Positions 23,208 through 35,500 of a stretch of 64,000 bases of DNA are shown here, in pieces (the stretch's first letter is position 1; each line of letters begins with the position of its first letter). The notes under the pieces are model-generated. The model had not been told where the DNA came from. It saw nothing but the letters and a program-made list of their open reading frames with translations, and did no database searches. The DNA comes from Theobroma cacao. Taxonomy: Eukaryota; Streptophyta; Magnoliopsida; Malvales; Malvaceae. The DNA is taken from NCBI RefSeq assembly GCF_000208745.1, contig NC_030855.1, positions 20,657,587-20,721,586 on the forward strand, in the 5' to 3' direction. Both the position numbers and the translations under genes were made by a program.

Positions 23208-25976
23208 ATGGCAGAGAAATCGTGTGTTAAGCGCCTTCAGAAGGAATATAGAGCACTGTGTAAAGTATGTTTTCCACTTGTATTTCCTATGCCATTGCAT
23301 TATGACCCGTGCTTGTATTCGAATTGTCTGAACCCTGGAATGCTTAGCTGTTGTAGAAAGCTTGTTAACATTAGTTTGTTAACTTTTCATTTCAATTGAA
23401 TTTTATGGTACTTATGTGTTTCTATGGTTTATAAACTGTTCTTTCAATACAAGGAAAAATTTATACCTCTGGTAACTTCTGTACAAAGCTTGTTACTGCA
23501 GAGCTTGCATCAATAGTGAATAGACTGTGAATTTTGTGTTGTATTATATGATAGCCTAATGTCTGATTTGATTGGTTTATTAATAGCCATTATGTTTAAG
23601 TTCCATTGAAAAAGAAAACCACATGGATATCTTTTGAGTACTTTCACTATTTAATTGGATAGTATTTAGAAAATATATTGGTTGTAGTAGGAGAAGTTGT
23701 TGTAACTTCATTCAATTTTCTTCTTGGATAATTTTAACACTTATTCTATGAACTTGTAGGAACCAGTTTCTCATGTGGTTGCCCGTCCATCCCCAAATGA
23801 CATTCTTGAGTGGCGTAAGTGTATTACATTTTTTTTATCTCCTTTCTTTAGATAAGGCTCTGCAATCATTACAAGAAGACATCTTCCGTAAAAAGTAAGA
23901 ATTTGTTTGCTATCCTAGTTTTTATTATCCCTTTAAAGGCAGGAAAAGAGTGATTGTTTTCAAATTTTTCAATGCTGTTGAAGAGTGGATCATGGATGTT
24001 TAACCTGACTGTTGGTCATTTTATGTATTAGGATGTCAGTTAAGATGTAAGTGTATAAAGCTTCCTGCTATAGCTATATCTAATAATCTTGTTCAATCAC
24101 TTTGGAAGGAATTTGAAGTGAATCTTAAATTGGTTAGTTAATTTTTGGCTGTTGCTAGTAATGATGAGGACAGGGCATATTTCTGCTACCATGCAATTAC
24201 ATGATAAAATTGGATTGCTTCCTGGATACCATTCATGCTTGGCTTGGAATTCTAGCTTCTTTTGTCTTTTTGCACTGAAATGGGGTGGCAACACTTGATT
24301 GATAATGATTGATTCTTACGATTTTCTTTTCTAAGTCTTACTATTGATTTAGGTGGTGTTTTGAACATCTAATATATTCTTCACTTCTACGTTTCAGATT
24401 ATGTGCTGGAGGGGAGTGAAGGAACACCTTTTGCAGGTTGGCTAGTTTACCCCGTGATAGCTTGTTGGTTATTTTTATCTAGCTCATTGTAGACTCTGGA
24501 AGAAGTTATCTGATATTGTAATCTGATTTTTTTTTATTTTTTTAATATATATATATATATTTGTATGTATATATTTGGTTTGGTAAGGTGGGTATTACTA
24601 TGGAAAGATCAAGTTCCCTCCAGAGTATCCCTACAAACCTCCTGGAATCACGTATGCACTTTCTTGCTGTTTTGACCTTTTCAAAATTTATGATAAGAAA
24701 CACACAGCTCTGTCTTACATCAGGAAACATTTTTCTTCCATGTAGCATGATTACCCCCAATGGACGGTTTATGACACAGAAGAAAATATGCTTGTCCATG
24801 AGTGATTGTAAGTTTTTTGTAGAATAATTTAGAGATTCCTGTTTTATTTATGTCTCTAATAATTGGTTTCATGTTAACCTTGGTCCTATTCTTTTGCAGT
24901 TCATCCAGAAAGTTGGAATCCTATGTGGTCTGTGTCAAGGTATGAGGAATCAGTCTAATTGCAAGTTTTTTTTTGTTTGCACCATTTTTTAGAAACTCAC
25001 ATGTTACAGGATGCTGTTGACATGTAAAACAGTTGTTAAAGATTTTATTTGCTTCTTTTGCCCTTGAAGCTAATATTTTTTCTGTTCAATAATGCAGCAT
25101 ACTCACAGGGCTTCTTTCTTTCATGGTGAGTGTTTGCGAAGAATGCAGTTTGTTAAGTTGTGGATACTTCTTGCTTCCTTTGGGAATATGCCTTTATGCC
25201 AGGCTGCCTTTTTTCTTGTGTAGATGGATAACAGTCCTACCACCGGCAGTGTGAACACTACTGCTGCTGAGAAGCAACGTCTGGCAAAGGCATCCCTTGC
25301 TTTTAATTGTAAGAAGTAAGTTAATTGCTTCACCTGCACTGATTTTTTTTTTAATTTTCCTTTTTTGAGGATTTAGGGCTCTCCAAATTAGTTTCCCTTT
25401 TTGCTGCCCCTATGATTATGCTTTGGGTCATGTTGATTGTGGTCCTGTTGAAGCTAATTTATTGGCGTTGGTTGGATTCTGCGTTGTTGTTAGCTAAAAG
25501 ATAAACTTTGCACAGTTACACCTGATGTTAACAGTGTTAAGTTGCTTAGGTAGTTTGCTTCTAGCTAAAATCTCCACGCATTTTCAATTGTACCTCCTCC
25601 TTTTTTCCTTTTTTATTTATTTTTTGAACAGCAGGTGGGCAGTTACTATTGGGAAAATGTTTCTTCAATTTTACATCTGATGTCCTTTTATGGCAGCCCA
25701 ACATTCAGAAAATTGTTTCCAGAGTATGTGGATAAGTACAACAAGCAGCAGCAGCAGCAGCTTGTTTCAGAGCATTTATCACCAGAATCAACTAAAGAAG
25801 AAAATTTGAAACCTGAGGCAGAAAAACGTGTCAAGTCTTCAGTGGAGGATGGTAAAAGAGTAGATCCCCTGAGGGATACAAGAAGAAACAGAAAACAGTC
25901 ATTCCCAACGTGGATGATGTTGTTGCTAGTTTCCATCTTTGGCATTGTAATGGCATTGCCGCTGCTTCAACTTTGA
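23208..25976 (+). CDS. Membrane-anchored ubiquitin-conjugating enzyme E2 (UBE2J2 type, UBC33/34-like)
   Basis: 238 aa in nine coding exons: 23208-23264, 23760-23814, 24398-24436, 24588-24651, 24746-24807, 24900-24939, 25098-25125, 25224-25315, 25697-25976; the frame closes exactly. The UBC fold covers about residues 1-150. Its active-site Cys lies in the KKICLSMSDFHPESW segment, typical of the J-type E2s that lack the usual HPN triad. A charged linker with five glutamines follows, then a C-terminal tail anchor (WMMLLLVSIFGIVMALPLL). This class sits on the ER membrane and passes ubiquitin to ERAD ligases. It is nearly identical in the catalytic region to Arabidopsis UBC33/UBC34 as I recall. 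The choice between those two is not resolved. Confidence 0.95.
25746..25760 (+). repeat. In-frame (CAG)5 microsatellite in the UBC linker
   Basis: Five pure CAG codons encode a glutamine run in the variable linker between the catalytic domain and the tail anchor. Length changes here would be tolerated. Confidence 0.9.
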
Positions 25977-27916
25977 TACGTGAGGCACAAGGTATGGAAA
26001 AAGTATGTAGTGGTTAGTGATTATACAGTTTCTAGTTGAGGGAATCATTTTCAATGCTCCTTAGGCTTGTCGTGTACTTGAAAGAATTATATAGGGGGTT
26101 TGATTCCAAGGAGAGCCAGTTGGATCTTGACTGATGTTTCTCCTATGTTCAGTTCATGTTGGTAGTTTGCCCATTGACACATGGAAACATTACATGCCTG
26201 TAATGTTGATCGTATTTTAGTTGGAGTCTGTTGGTCACTCTGGTTTTACATTGTCTTCTCTCTCTCGCTCTCTCTCTCTAATGCACACCCAAGGTCGTGG
26301 ACTCAATTCATGGACTGAAAATACAAAAAGGTTTATCTTAGCTGTGAAAATTGTGAACTTGTCCGGCACGAAGCCAAGCAATGGACCAACTTCGCGAGAG
26401 AGGACGTGTTAAAGAACCAGAAGCTTTTCTTAAAAGTGATTTGAGCTGTATTATGTAAAATGGTAGGGTCAGTATCTTTTTTTTTTTTGCACCTACTTTT
26501 ATTCTTTCTTCTTCTTCAAGTCTTAAACCACCATTTTACCGTTGCTGTAATATGAATGAATGAACTTTAAGTTTCATCCTCTTTAATATACTTTGTGGCC
26601 AATAGCCTAGCACACTATATTTGCCAAATCATATGTCAATACAGTAATTAATATGGATATCGCTTATTATGGTATTTTCATCATAACATGGGCGATGTTT
26701 TTCTTGTCACAAGCTAAAAGCATGACATCCCGCTCCCTGGTTTCGGTGCACTTGGAACCTTAGTGCCTGTCTAGTTGGCATTTCCCTCCGTTGGAGCCCC
26801 CAAAAAATACGCCGCAAATTAAGCATAAATTCTTCTAATTATCCCCATGACAGAATAAAGTATCCTTTCTGTTATTGTTAATAATAATAATTGTTTTCTC
26901 ATCATCGTGGAGTATATATTTTGTTTTGTAGCTCGGGTAATGAATAATTGGCCTCAACTGACCTACAACTGTTTCTGCAAATCATGGCGTCAGATATTTT
27001 CTCCTGACTTTCAGTTTACATGGTTTCTTTCTCCCTACCAAGACTTGCTCCTCGTTGCTCGCTTCTCTAGGATGGTTTACTCGTAAAATTCCTATAATGG
27101 TGTGATACTTTTCTAACTAAAATGGTGAGTAAATGTTAATGTAACTATACAAGTGAGGTACTGCGCATAAGCCCTGTAACCCGTGAAAGCTGTTTCAGAT
27201 GTAATCAAATGTAAATATCTGTGTCAAAATTTACCTCTCTTTACCAAAAAACGCTTTACATCTGCCTTGATGAGTACGTTTAATTTGAGCAAAGACATAA
27301 TGATTTTATTCCTTTCCATGGACCATTTATCTTTGCTTCTTTGGTTAAAAAGCTGGTTAGCTGGCTCGATACCTGCTGATTTTCCAGCATCACTTTTGGT
27401 ATTCCTTAACAGATTAGAGAACTGAATACGAGGGGGAAATTCACCAGGCTATCTACCCCACTGCTGTACTTTACATAGCAAACGTACGTAAAAGCTTCTG
27501 CCATTTCAACTACCAAAACCCTTTTTCAGTTTCCATAAATCTCCTATTTTAGCGTGTGATGGGTTTTCAGTCTGGTGGTTGGCCCCCTGCCTTGTATACT
27601 CCATTAGATGAAATCATTCGAGTGGTTGGAATTTAAAACATCATTGCCTTCATTTCTCAACTGAAGCTATACCACTCTAAATTTCATTTCACCTTCTGTC
27701 TCTTCCTATTACAAGTTGTATTTGGTACTTTAGCTACCTTGTTTTCTAAACCAGCTTGCACCTCTTTCATTGTGGAGCATTTATTTATGCTATAGTATCA
27801 AACTGTAAAGCAGGTTTCAGATGATCTAAATGAATCGATGCCCTTTTCTTTTGAGGTGGTTTTTTTTTTCTTTTCTATTATTTCTGCTAACTTGATTTTG
27901 TAACCTGTAGGAAACC
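25977..27916. other. UBC 3' region and upstream region of the 162-aa gene
   Basis: About 1.9 kb. It starts with the E2 3' untranslated region, which contains a (CT)n run near 26260-26280 and a T-run near 26480. The end carries a splice acceptor (cctgtag at 27904-27910) immediately before the next coding exon, so at least one leader exon must lie in this stretch. No supportable ORF was found. Confidence 0.55.
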
Positions 27917-28718
27917 ATGAGCAAATCTCCAGTACATCCGAAACATGAGACAAGTGATTATGCTTGCTATGAATTTGATCCTCAGGTGAACTTTTCACAG
28001 GTAAACGCAACACCTTCTTTCTTTTTGCTTCTCTCCCATTTTCTCTTTATGACTTATCTTCCAAGGAACTTATAATGGAATATATTTTATATTTATATAA
28101 TTTTGGCAGCAAATTACCCTGATTTTGACAGAAAAAAGTACATCTTATTTCTTACTAAAGAATAAAGATAAATTTGTGAGACAAATGTGTTCTGACTCTG
28201 ATGCTGAAGCATCAGCGCCCCTATAAGGATTTTTGTGGGCTAGGTTTTCTGCCAATAGAAGTTAGCATGTATGTTAAGTTATATCTGATTTTGGGTTTGA
28301 TCCCTGTTATCAGTTTCTAGAAGAAGCTAGACAACATGCAAGAGACATAAACTTCCAGCGGTCATCTTCATGTTCAGAGGAAGTGGGAAAGAAAAGATTT
28401 GGAGGAGAGAAAAAGAGCAAGAAATCATGGAAGAATTCTCTCTTCTCATGGTGGAAAATTGACAGAAAGAGCAAGCCTAGTCCGGATCCAGTCGATGGTC
28501 TTCATATTTCCAAGCCAACTAAAGGCTATGGTTCTGGCCCATTATGCGGAACTGCCAGGGGAGTCGACACACGGCGCCGGCGTCCATCATCAGGGCCAGT
28601 CTCCATCCTTTTCCACTCCACGAGGAAAGTAGAGAATGAGGTACCTTATATGTGCCTTGACCAGCCTAACGACCCTTATCAAATCAACGCCTATGGACCT
28701 GTCTATTTGGTGACATAG
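27917..28718 (+). CDS. Small plant protein of unknown function (162 aa)
   Basis: Two coding exons, 27917-28000 and 28314-28718, joined in phase 0. The ATG lies seven bases after a splice acceptor, so the leader is spliced. I do not recognise a domain. Visible features are an N-terminal FLEEARQHARDI helix, a strongly basic centre (KKSKKSW, then FSWWKIDRKSK), an Arg-rich patch with a Ser-Gly-Pro segment (TRRRRPSSGP), and a Tyr/Pro-rich C-terminus ending VYLVT. There is no signal peptide and no membrane segment. The basic patches could serve nuclear targeting or nucleic-acid binding, but that is only a guess. Clean exon borders and codon use comparable to neighbours argue that it is real. Confidence 0.75.
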
Positions 28719-30863
28719 TGGCAAATACGGGGAATTTATGACAGAAACCATAGCGTATTATAGTTAATGAGGTAGTAATTAGATATCAATAATCTGAATC
28801 TTAGTTCTCATAGGTATATGGTGGGACATTTGACAGAAGAGGCTTGTAACTAGACACAGCGCTATTAGTTAATTCGAGTGATAAGAGATTTAAGTCGTAA
28901 AAGTGATGCATGTACTCATTGAACTTGGATTTTCATTTCTGGCTTCCTTACTCCATTGTATTTTAATCCCCTTCTCATGTTTGTCTTTCTTAAAGTCTCA
29001 ATGATGGTTATACGTTTCTGTGTTCAATAATTAAAGATGCTTACAAGTCCTCGAAGACATGCATTGGATAAGCAAGGAATTGAAATGAATTATCAAGTCT
29101 ATGATTCTGATGTCTACCGGAAATTTAATCTTATTAATGACCATTTTTGTTCATGAAAAACTAGGAAGGTATTACTCCTAAAACAGGAAAAGGTTAGCTA
29201 ACCTTAATCCGGATTGTCACCACATGCCACTATACCAGTCAAAAAAGCAATAGTGAAAAGGAAGAACAGGGGAAGACAGAAGAACAAATTGAAATAAAAG
29301 CGGTCCCCTGCTCGAGGGTGGCCAAGCGATAACTTGCATGAGGTTTTGCCTTCTATCTGGATTTGGCGATTCCTTGTAGCAGTTAGTATTGTCTAGTGAG
29401 CCAGATTTCTCACAGAGAAGGCCTTCCTAGTTCCTATCATGCTCAACTGGGTTCAGCTGCTTAAAAAGAGCATCATGGGGAACACTTCTCACAAAACCAA
29501 TTTCATTTCTCAAATCTAGCCAGGAGCTAGATATTCTCCTTAAATGGTCCTATTAGCTTGATATACATAAGGAGCAGTCGGCTCTTAGGCTAACCCACGC
29601 TAATCACTTTGTTTTCAGCTATTTCACCTGATCGCTAGAGGAATGCAAGATGGAGTGAAGACTACAGACCTTGATCATTTCAATGAAACGGAAATATTCC
29701 TTGAATGATGCACTCTCAAGACTTAATATCCATGATTCTTGTACAAATTAAAAAGGGAAATTTTATTTAGTGTTGTAATTCAAAACAGCATTAAGAGATG
29801 TCTGTACAAGTCTACTAGAATGCGGCATTTGACATGGTGCTTCATTGAGTTTCTAGTCTGCTTTCAAAACCTTATCCCATAAAACCAGGCATTGGTTGTT
29901 GTAAGCCCTTGTCTATAACCTAAACCAATAGCAGCAATATGCTATTTCCCAACTATTTGCACTACATAACCAAACCTGAGGTCTAGGCTTGAGCAATTAA
30001 TCATGTGAACCATATGCTAGTGCTCTAGGCCTCCCATTTTCTTTATTTTTCATTCCTTGCAACTGAAGACAACTTGATTTTCAAAGCAAATGGGTAAGGG
30101 ATTTGGTCTTAGATAGTGATCAATTTGAAATAAGAACATAATTTAATCAGGAAAGGTCAGTGGTTTAGACTTATCAATGCCTAAAGGATTGTACATGTTC
30201 TAGAGGCAGGGGAATTAGTGTTTTTAAACTGGTTCAAAAAGAGGTGATCAGAAGGTAGAATTTAAATGGGTTGTACGCTAAGACCTCCAAGTAAATCAAT
30301 GCATCAACTGAAATTAAGTTTTGAAACTAAATTTATTGGATGATATATTTCAAGCATGCTTGAAATTGTTGCAGTTCAATTCTATGCACAGCAGTACTAT
30401 CAAGAAATCAATAACAAAAACACAAGTTAATCGTAAGGCACGATAAGCAACAAAAATGTTGAGGAGTTGGATTAATAGCTTTACAATAGATGAATCCAGA
30501 TTGAAACAAAGTCTTCTGCAGAAGAAGGAATTGTTTCTGATACATAAATTGTAGGAGAAGATAGATTCATTCACCTCCGTGATGCAGAGAAGCCCATTGT
30601 CTCCAGATACATCACCTATTTCAAACATTTGCTCGAAACCTGTTTCAGCTACAGAATTACCAACATCTTGTATAAGAGACTGAATGCCTCAAAATGCCCA
30701 ACTCATATCATTGAGCAAAACCATTGTTTCCCAAGAGAACCCCACAAATTCTCAAGGATGGAAAGAGTCCAATTTGATCATCTCCAACCATTACTGCTTG
30801 GATAATGTAAAATAGATATTCAGGAAAATCAGCTCCTTATATTCAACCATCTACTGAGTAACT
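28719..30863. other. Convergent spacer between the 162-aa gene and the ATL60-like gene
   Basis: About 2.1 kb containing the 3' ends of both flanking genes. The minus-strand frame at 30350-30628 lies in the expected 3' untranslated side of the RING gene and shows no domain. Nothing else supportable was seen. Confidence 0.55.
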
Positions 30864-31748
30864 TCAAACATCAACAGAACTGCTTCCTGAACTACTGGGA
30901 GCCACCCTTTTTTCCCTGCTTAAAAGCCTCTTCAAAGACCTCAATCTTGTAGGCATTGGAGACTTTGATTCCTCCTCTGGGAAATTCTCATTCACATTCA
31001 TAGGAACATCAATCACCAACATCCCTTCTTGCCTACCACTACCAGATGCCAGGGAAGACGAAGCAAAAGAACCAGAACCAGAAACAGAAGCAGAAGCAGA
31101 TGCACCCTCTTCCAAACAAGCACCGCCGCTGCTAACCTGAGTCTGATTACCCCAAAACAACACATTTGTCGGAAAACTAGGGGAATCTGCCGAATGCCCA
31201 GAAGCCAAACCATCCTGTGGAGACTGAACATGACCATTAACATTAGCATTAACTTCATCTCCTGACGTAACAGAACCTGAATTCTCAACCTCAACAGCAG
31301 CAACAGGATTTCTACAAAGAGGACAAGTAGAGTGTGATTGAAACCACATATCAATACAATCAACATGGAAACCGTGGTTGCATTTAGGAAGCAGCCTAGC
31401 TTTCTCTCCTTCTACAAGCTCAGACAAGCAAACAGCACATTCAAGTCCATCTTTGAACTCTTCTTGGCGAAACATTAACACAGGAAGCGAAGCAAGAATT
31501 GTGGGATCAAGGCCTTTAGTTGCACGTAGAGGATGAGCAGTGTCTTGCCCTGGAGCAAAGACAAAACGGCGTCGGTTGCGGCGTGAGGGAGGAGGAGTCG
31601 GTTCTTCAATGCGCCACCAAAACCATTTAGCATAAAGATGAAGAAAAAGAACAAAAACCACCACTAAGAAGAGAACAATTATGGCTATGACCATGATCTT
31701 CCCTGTTATTGCCACTGCTGTTGATTCATCAAAGCCTGGCTTATCCAT
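30864..31748 (-). CDS. RING-H2 E3 ubiquitin ligase, ATL family (ATL60-like)
   Basis: An intronless 294-aa ATL-type E3. There is one membrane helix near the N-terminus (about 17-39), a basic stretch (RRNRRR, 56-61), the family GLD signature (79-81), and a complete RING-H2 finger with ligands Cys104, Cys107, Cys123, His125, His128, Cys131, Cys142 and Cys145. The Ser/Gly-rich C-terminal tail ends SSSGSSSVDV. The Trp after the sixth ligand (Trp135), important for E2 binding, is present. ATL proteins are membrane-bound ligases that pair with UBC4/5-type E2s, often in defence or stress signalling. The N-terminus (DESTAVAITGKIM) and the block position suggest the ortholog of Arabidopsis ATL60 (At1g53820). 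Family is certain; ortholog is inferred. Confidence 0.95.
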   Translation of the reverse strand: MDKPGFDESTAVAITGKIMVIAIIVLFLVVVFVLFLHLYAKWFWWRIEEPTPPPSRRNRRRFVFAPGQDTAHPLRATKGLDPTILASLPVLMFRQEEFKDGLECAVCLSELVEGEKARLLPKCNHGFHVDCIDMWFQSHSTCPLCRNPVAAVEVENSGSVTSGDEVNANVNGHVQSPQDGLASGHSADSPSFPTNVLFWGNQTQVSSGGACLEEGASASASVSGSGSFASSSLASGSGRQEGMLVIDVPMNVNENFPEEESKSPMPTRLRSLKRLLSREKRVAPSSSGSSSVDV

Positions 31749-34700
31749 GGCTTGCAGACGACAAAGCTTTTAACTTGTCAGGAAATGAGAGTACCCAGAT
31801 GAGAATTTGAGTGGAATTCTGCAAAAAGATTAGATCTTTATACTTTTATGAGAAAAGAAATGAGAGCTAACTAGATAAGAAACAGTCAAGAATTGCAGAC
31901 TCAAGTGGGATTTTTGTTTCCTGAGGAAATGAGGGATAACCGGATGAGAAAAGGTCTAAAATTTCATAACCCAACTCGGGTTTAACATCTAAAGAAAGCA
32001 ACCAAACAAATACAAAGAAATGGAAGGAAATGAGGGGAACCCAGATGAGAAAATGCGCTTAAATTCCAAAAACAATATGGGTTTTTCCTCTTCTTAATAG
32101 GAAGCAATGAAAAGAAATTTGGACAGGTGGGTTTGAAAGGTGGACGGAAAATGTAGATACAAGTTGGAAGAGAATTCAAAGAAGAGATCCCGAAAGAAAA
32201 TGTCCACTTTGAGGACTTTGATATAGAAAGAATCAAAGAAAGAGAGATTTTTTTGGACTTTGCTATTGAGAGAGGTTGGGGAGGGGGGTTGAGCTGCAAC
32301 AAGTGAAGAAGATGACGCTACTTGGGTCCAACTTTCTGACTCCTGCCATGGCCTTTAACATAGGCATAGGCTGCGCATGGGACACTAGAATTCTACCACT
32401 TCTTTTTTATTTTTCTTCATTTTGTAAACTTTTTATTCTTCATTTCAAACAGTAATAAATTAATCCTGTCATTATCAAAGCTTTGATCCCATTTTAAAGA
32501 AATTTCTTGCCACTAAATGACAACCCAAGTTTCAACGTTTCCAAATCCTTGATCCTGTTGTGTCGCTGCTCAGACATTTGTTTTCAAAATTTTGCAGTTT
32601 AGAAGGTGATCAACTACTCATTTAGTTTTTGGAACAACCCAAGGTGAAATTTCACCTCAATTACTGGATTTGACATATGGTCATCCTCCCACCTACAAAA
32701 TTTCCATCCTGTAAGTACTTGTCAATTTCTATCAAACCTTTCAACTTGGTACTCTCCTGTCAATACAACCACACACAAATAAAAAGTTCCCTTCCCAACC
32801 CAGCTTCTGGGAAACAGCCTCTAGACTTACGCCTTGGTCTTTTTCCTTACCTTGTTTCTTTTTTAGGTAGTCAAATAACTACCTTTGCTTTCATCAATCT
32901 GAGCTCACATTCCTCCCTCGTTGCCTTCTTTGCTCAAATCCAATCATTCTTGCTTAAAACAGTATAAACATCTTTTAATCATATTTTAACGTATGTGTGC
33001 CTATGAGAAATCTGTATCCGATATGAAAAAAAGTTGATTGTGCAAATGTAAATCAATTGTAAAACCTTCTCTTAATGATTAAATATGGGAAGCATCTAGA
33101 ATCAAATTCCATATCTTAGAGCAACGGAGGATATAGAAAATGGGGGAGGCCGAACCAATGTTGTGTACACGAACCGTTGAACTTTACAAAGGGGGAGCCA
33201 AAAACAGAAGGGGAAATAGTTCCTGTGGTATTAAAGAAATATCGTCCACAAATTTTATAGGTAAAGCTATGGTATGCATCTTTGTCTATGAACAAAGAAA
33301 TGTTGACTTTGATTGTGGCATTGACTGGTATAAAGATTATGCAATAGACCCAAGCAATGGCAGAGCATTACAAAGAATCTTGAGATCGCATTGCAACTGT
33401 TTTTTTCTTCTCTCTCACGGAAGGATGGAACGTTGGTGCTCCATACCTAACAACCTTAAACCCCAACTTGAGGTTCAAGTCTTGACTCATGACCCATGAC
33501 CCATGACCATGACCCCCTCGCCCCGCTCACAACTTTAGTGGAGACGCTCTCAATGCTCATCTAATTGTGTGTCTTAAGCATTTGAACCATTCAATAGGGC
33601 AATTAGAGGGGGTAAGGTGAATTTGAACTCAATGCACTTTGTTTGAAAAAAATTCGAATATGATTAAATCTGAATTTATTAAAAGATAAAAAATTTAAAT
33701 GGGAAATAATTCGAAATTAAAATCAATTCGGATTTATTATTAAAAATATAATATTTAATCATCACTTTTATTTTAAATGAAATCTAAAACAATTTTAAAT
33801 TCAAAATGATTCGAATTTAAATAATGATCCAAATCAAATTCATTAATTTATCATATCTAAAGACACTATTAATTAGGTCTAAATTAACACCGATTTTAAG
33901 ATATTATTTGGGGTGATATTAAGAGATTAAAAGGCAAACCCCGAAATTCAGCTCTGATTATGGACTAAGGAATGTCAAGGGTAGTGGTACTAACATTTCA
34001 AGCTTGTTCAAACACTGTTTACTGAGTGAGTGGTGGACAGCATAGGTGAATAATTTCAACTAACGGAATAACTACATGAAACTTGCTTTTGTAAGGTCAT
34101 CTATAGGCTCATAGCCGACAAATTTTCACATGGGTTACCCAATTAATCAAATCTTTAATTTCCACCTTCTTTTTAGTTTTTATTTTTAAAACACAAGTCT
34201 CAAAGAACAGTAATCCTTTTGATTCTTGATTACCTTGGTCCGAAAATACCGCTGATTTTGCACCCGCTTTTCAACATTCGCAGTAAATAGAAATTGACTT
34301 GATGGGTTGTCCCACCATGGATGGAAAACGGTGGGGGTTGGTTTCAACTGAAACTCAACCAAAAATCAAACATGTTTTAGCCAACCTTCCCCATACTCCG
34401 CAAACAACATTCCAATTCAACCGCACATTTTTATCACTTCCCGGATTCAAAGTGAAAACAGAATTTATGATGATTCGGTTTGATTTATATTTTTTACAAT
34501 TTTGTAAAAATATAAATCAAATGAAACTTATATTAACATCTTTTAAACGTGGGCTGCTACATGTCAAGGTGAAAGGTTTTTATGTTTAAAGCTAATAATT
34601 TGTTTGATTACATTATTAACGTAAATTATATGCATCTCAAATAGTTTTTATAAAATTTTATTATGATATTTAATTATTACAAGCGTTTATATTTATTCAT

Positions 34701-35472
34701 TGTCATATTATAATACTATCACTTGATCACAATATGTCCATTCATATAAAAATAAAATTAAAGATTATAAATACTTAATTACTTTTAAAAGTTTTCAACT
34801 TTTGAATTTATTTATTAAAAATGTGATAACATTTGATTCACTAATAATGTACAGAATTTATACAATACAATCATCAAGTATAAACTTTTATTCAATCATT
34901 ATTTGTTGTTAAATTTAAAAATAAGAATTCCAGTTGCAATTGTAATTATGTGATTCATATTGTTTGCATAATTGTACAGAACGTCCACCGTTTATAATAA
35001 TTCTGTGCTCGATGAACAATTGTTACATGACAACTATTTTTGTGGCTTGGTGGTTTATACTAAAGCAATCATGTTGTCCATGGGTGATAAAAATTACAAA
35101 GGCAATAAACAAATTTCACGACTGGGACCGCAAAACAATCAAGTTCCAAAATCATTCAGCTTTTGAATATTCATTAGTTTTTGCAAGACCGAACTATAAT
35201 TTAAGCTTTTGCAATTTGCATGCATTTAACCGCTGTTGCTGTTCCCACATTGAAACAATATTGTTCGCATGATTTTGCCACAATTTTGGGCTTTAAGTTT
35301 ACATTTTTTGAATACTCGAAAATATGAAAAGTCAACAAAATAAGGTGAGACAAAATGATGAACAGGGAATGATGTTTTGTCCTCATGATGGCCAATCGAT
35401 GCCATCAAGTGGTAAAAACCATAAAACATAGAGACGTGGATGAATTGTGAGCACTAATCACTCTTTTGTCTT
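31749..35472. other. Upstream region of the ATL60-like gene and AT-rich spacer
   Basis: The first about 600 bases should hold the RING gene leader and promoter. A short tandem repeat (catgaccc units) lies at about 33486-33516. The 119-codon frame at 33140-33499 matches no family I know and ends inside that repeat. 33600-33900 and 34600-34950 are very AT-rich. Confidence 0.55.
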
Positions 35473-35500
35473 GGGGGGCCGGGGGGTGGGCGGTGGCGGG
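35473..35500 (+). other. G-quadruplex-like tract
   Basis: A 28-base run on the plus strand has four G-runs of three or more separated by short loops, inside AT-rich spacer. It fits the usual G3+N1-7 quadruplex pattern. Confidence 0.6.

Noticed and set aside
33140..33499. 119-codon frame
   Set aside because: No family resemblance, no splice context, and it ends in a short tandem repeat.
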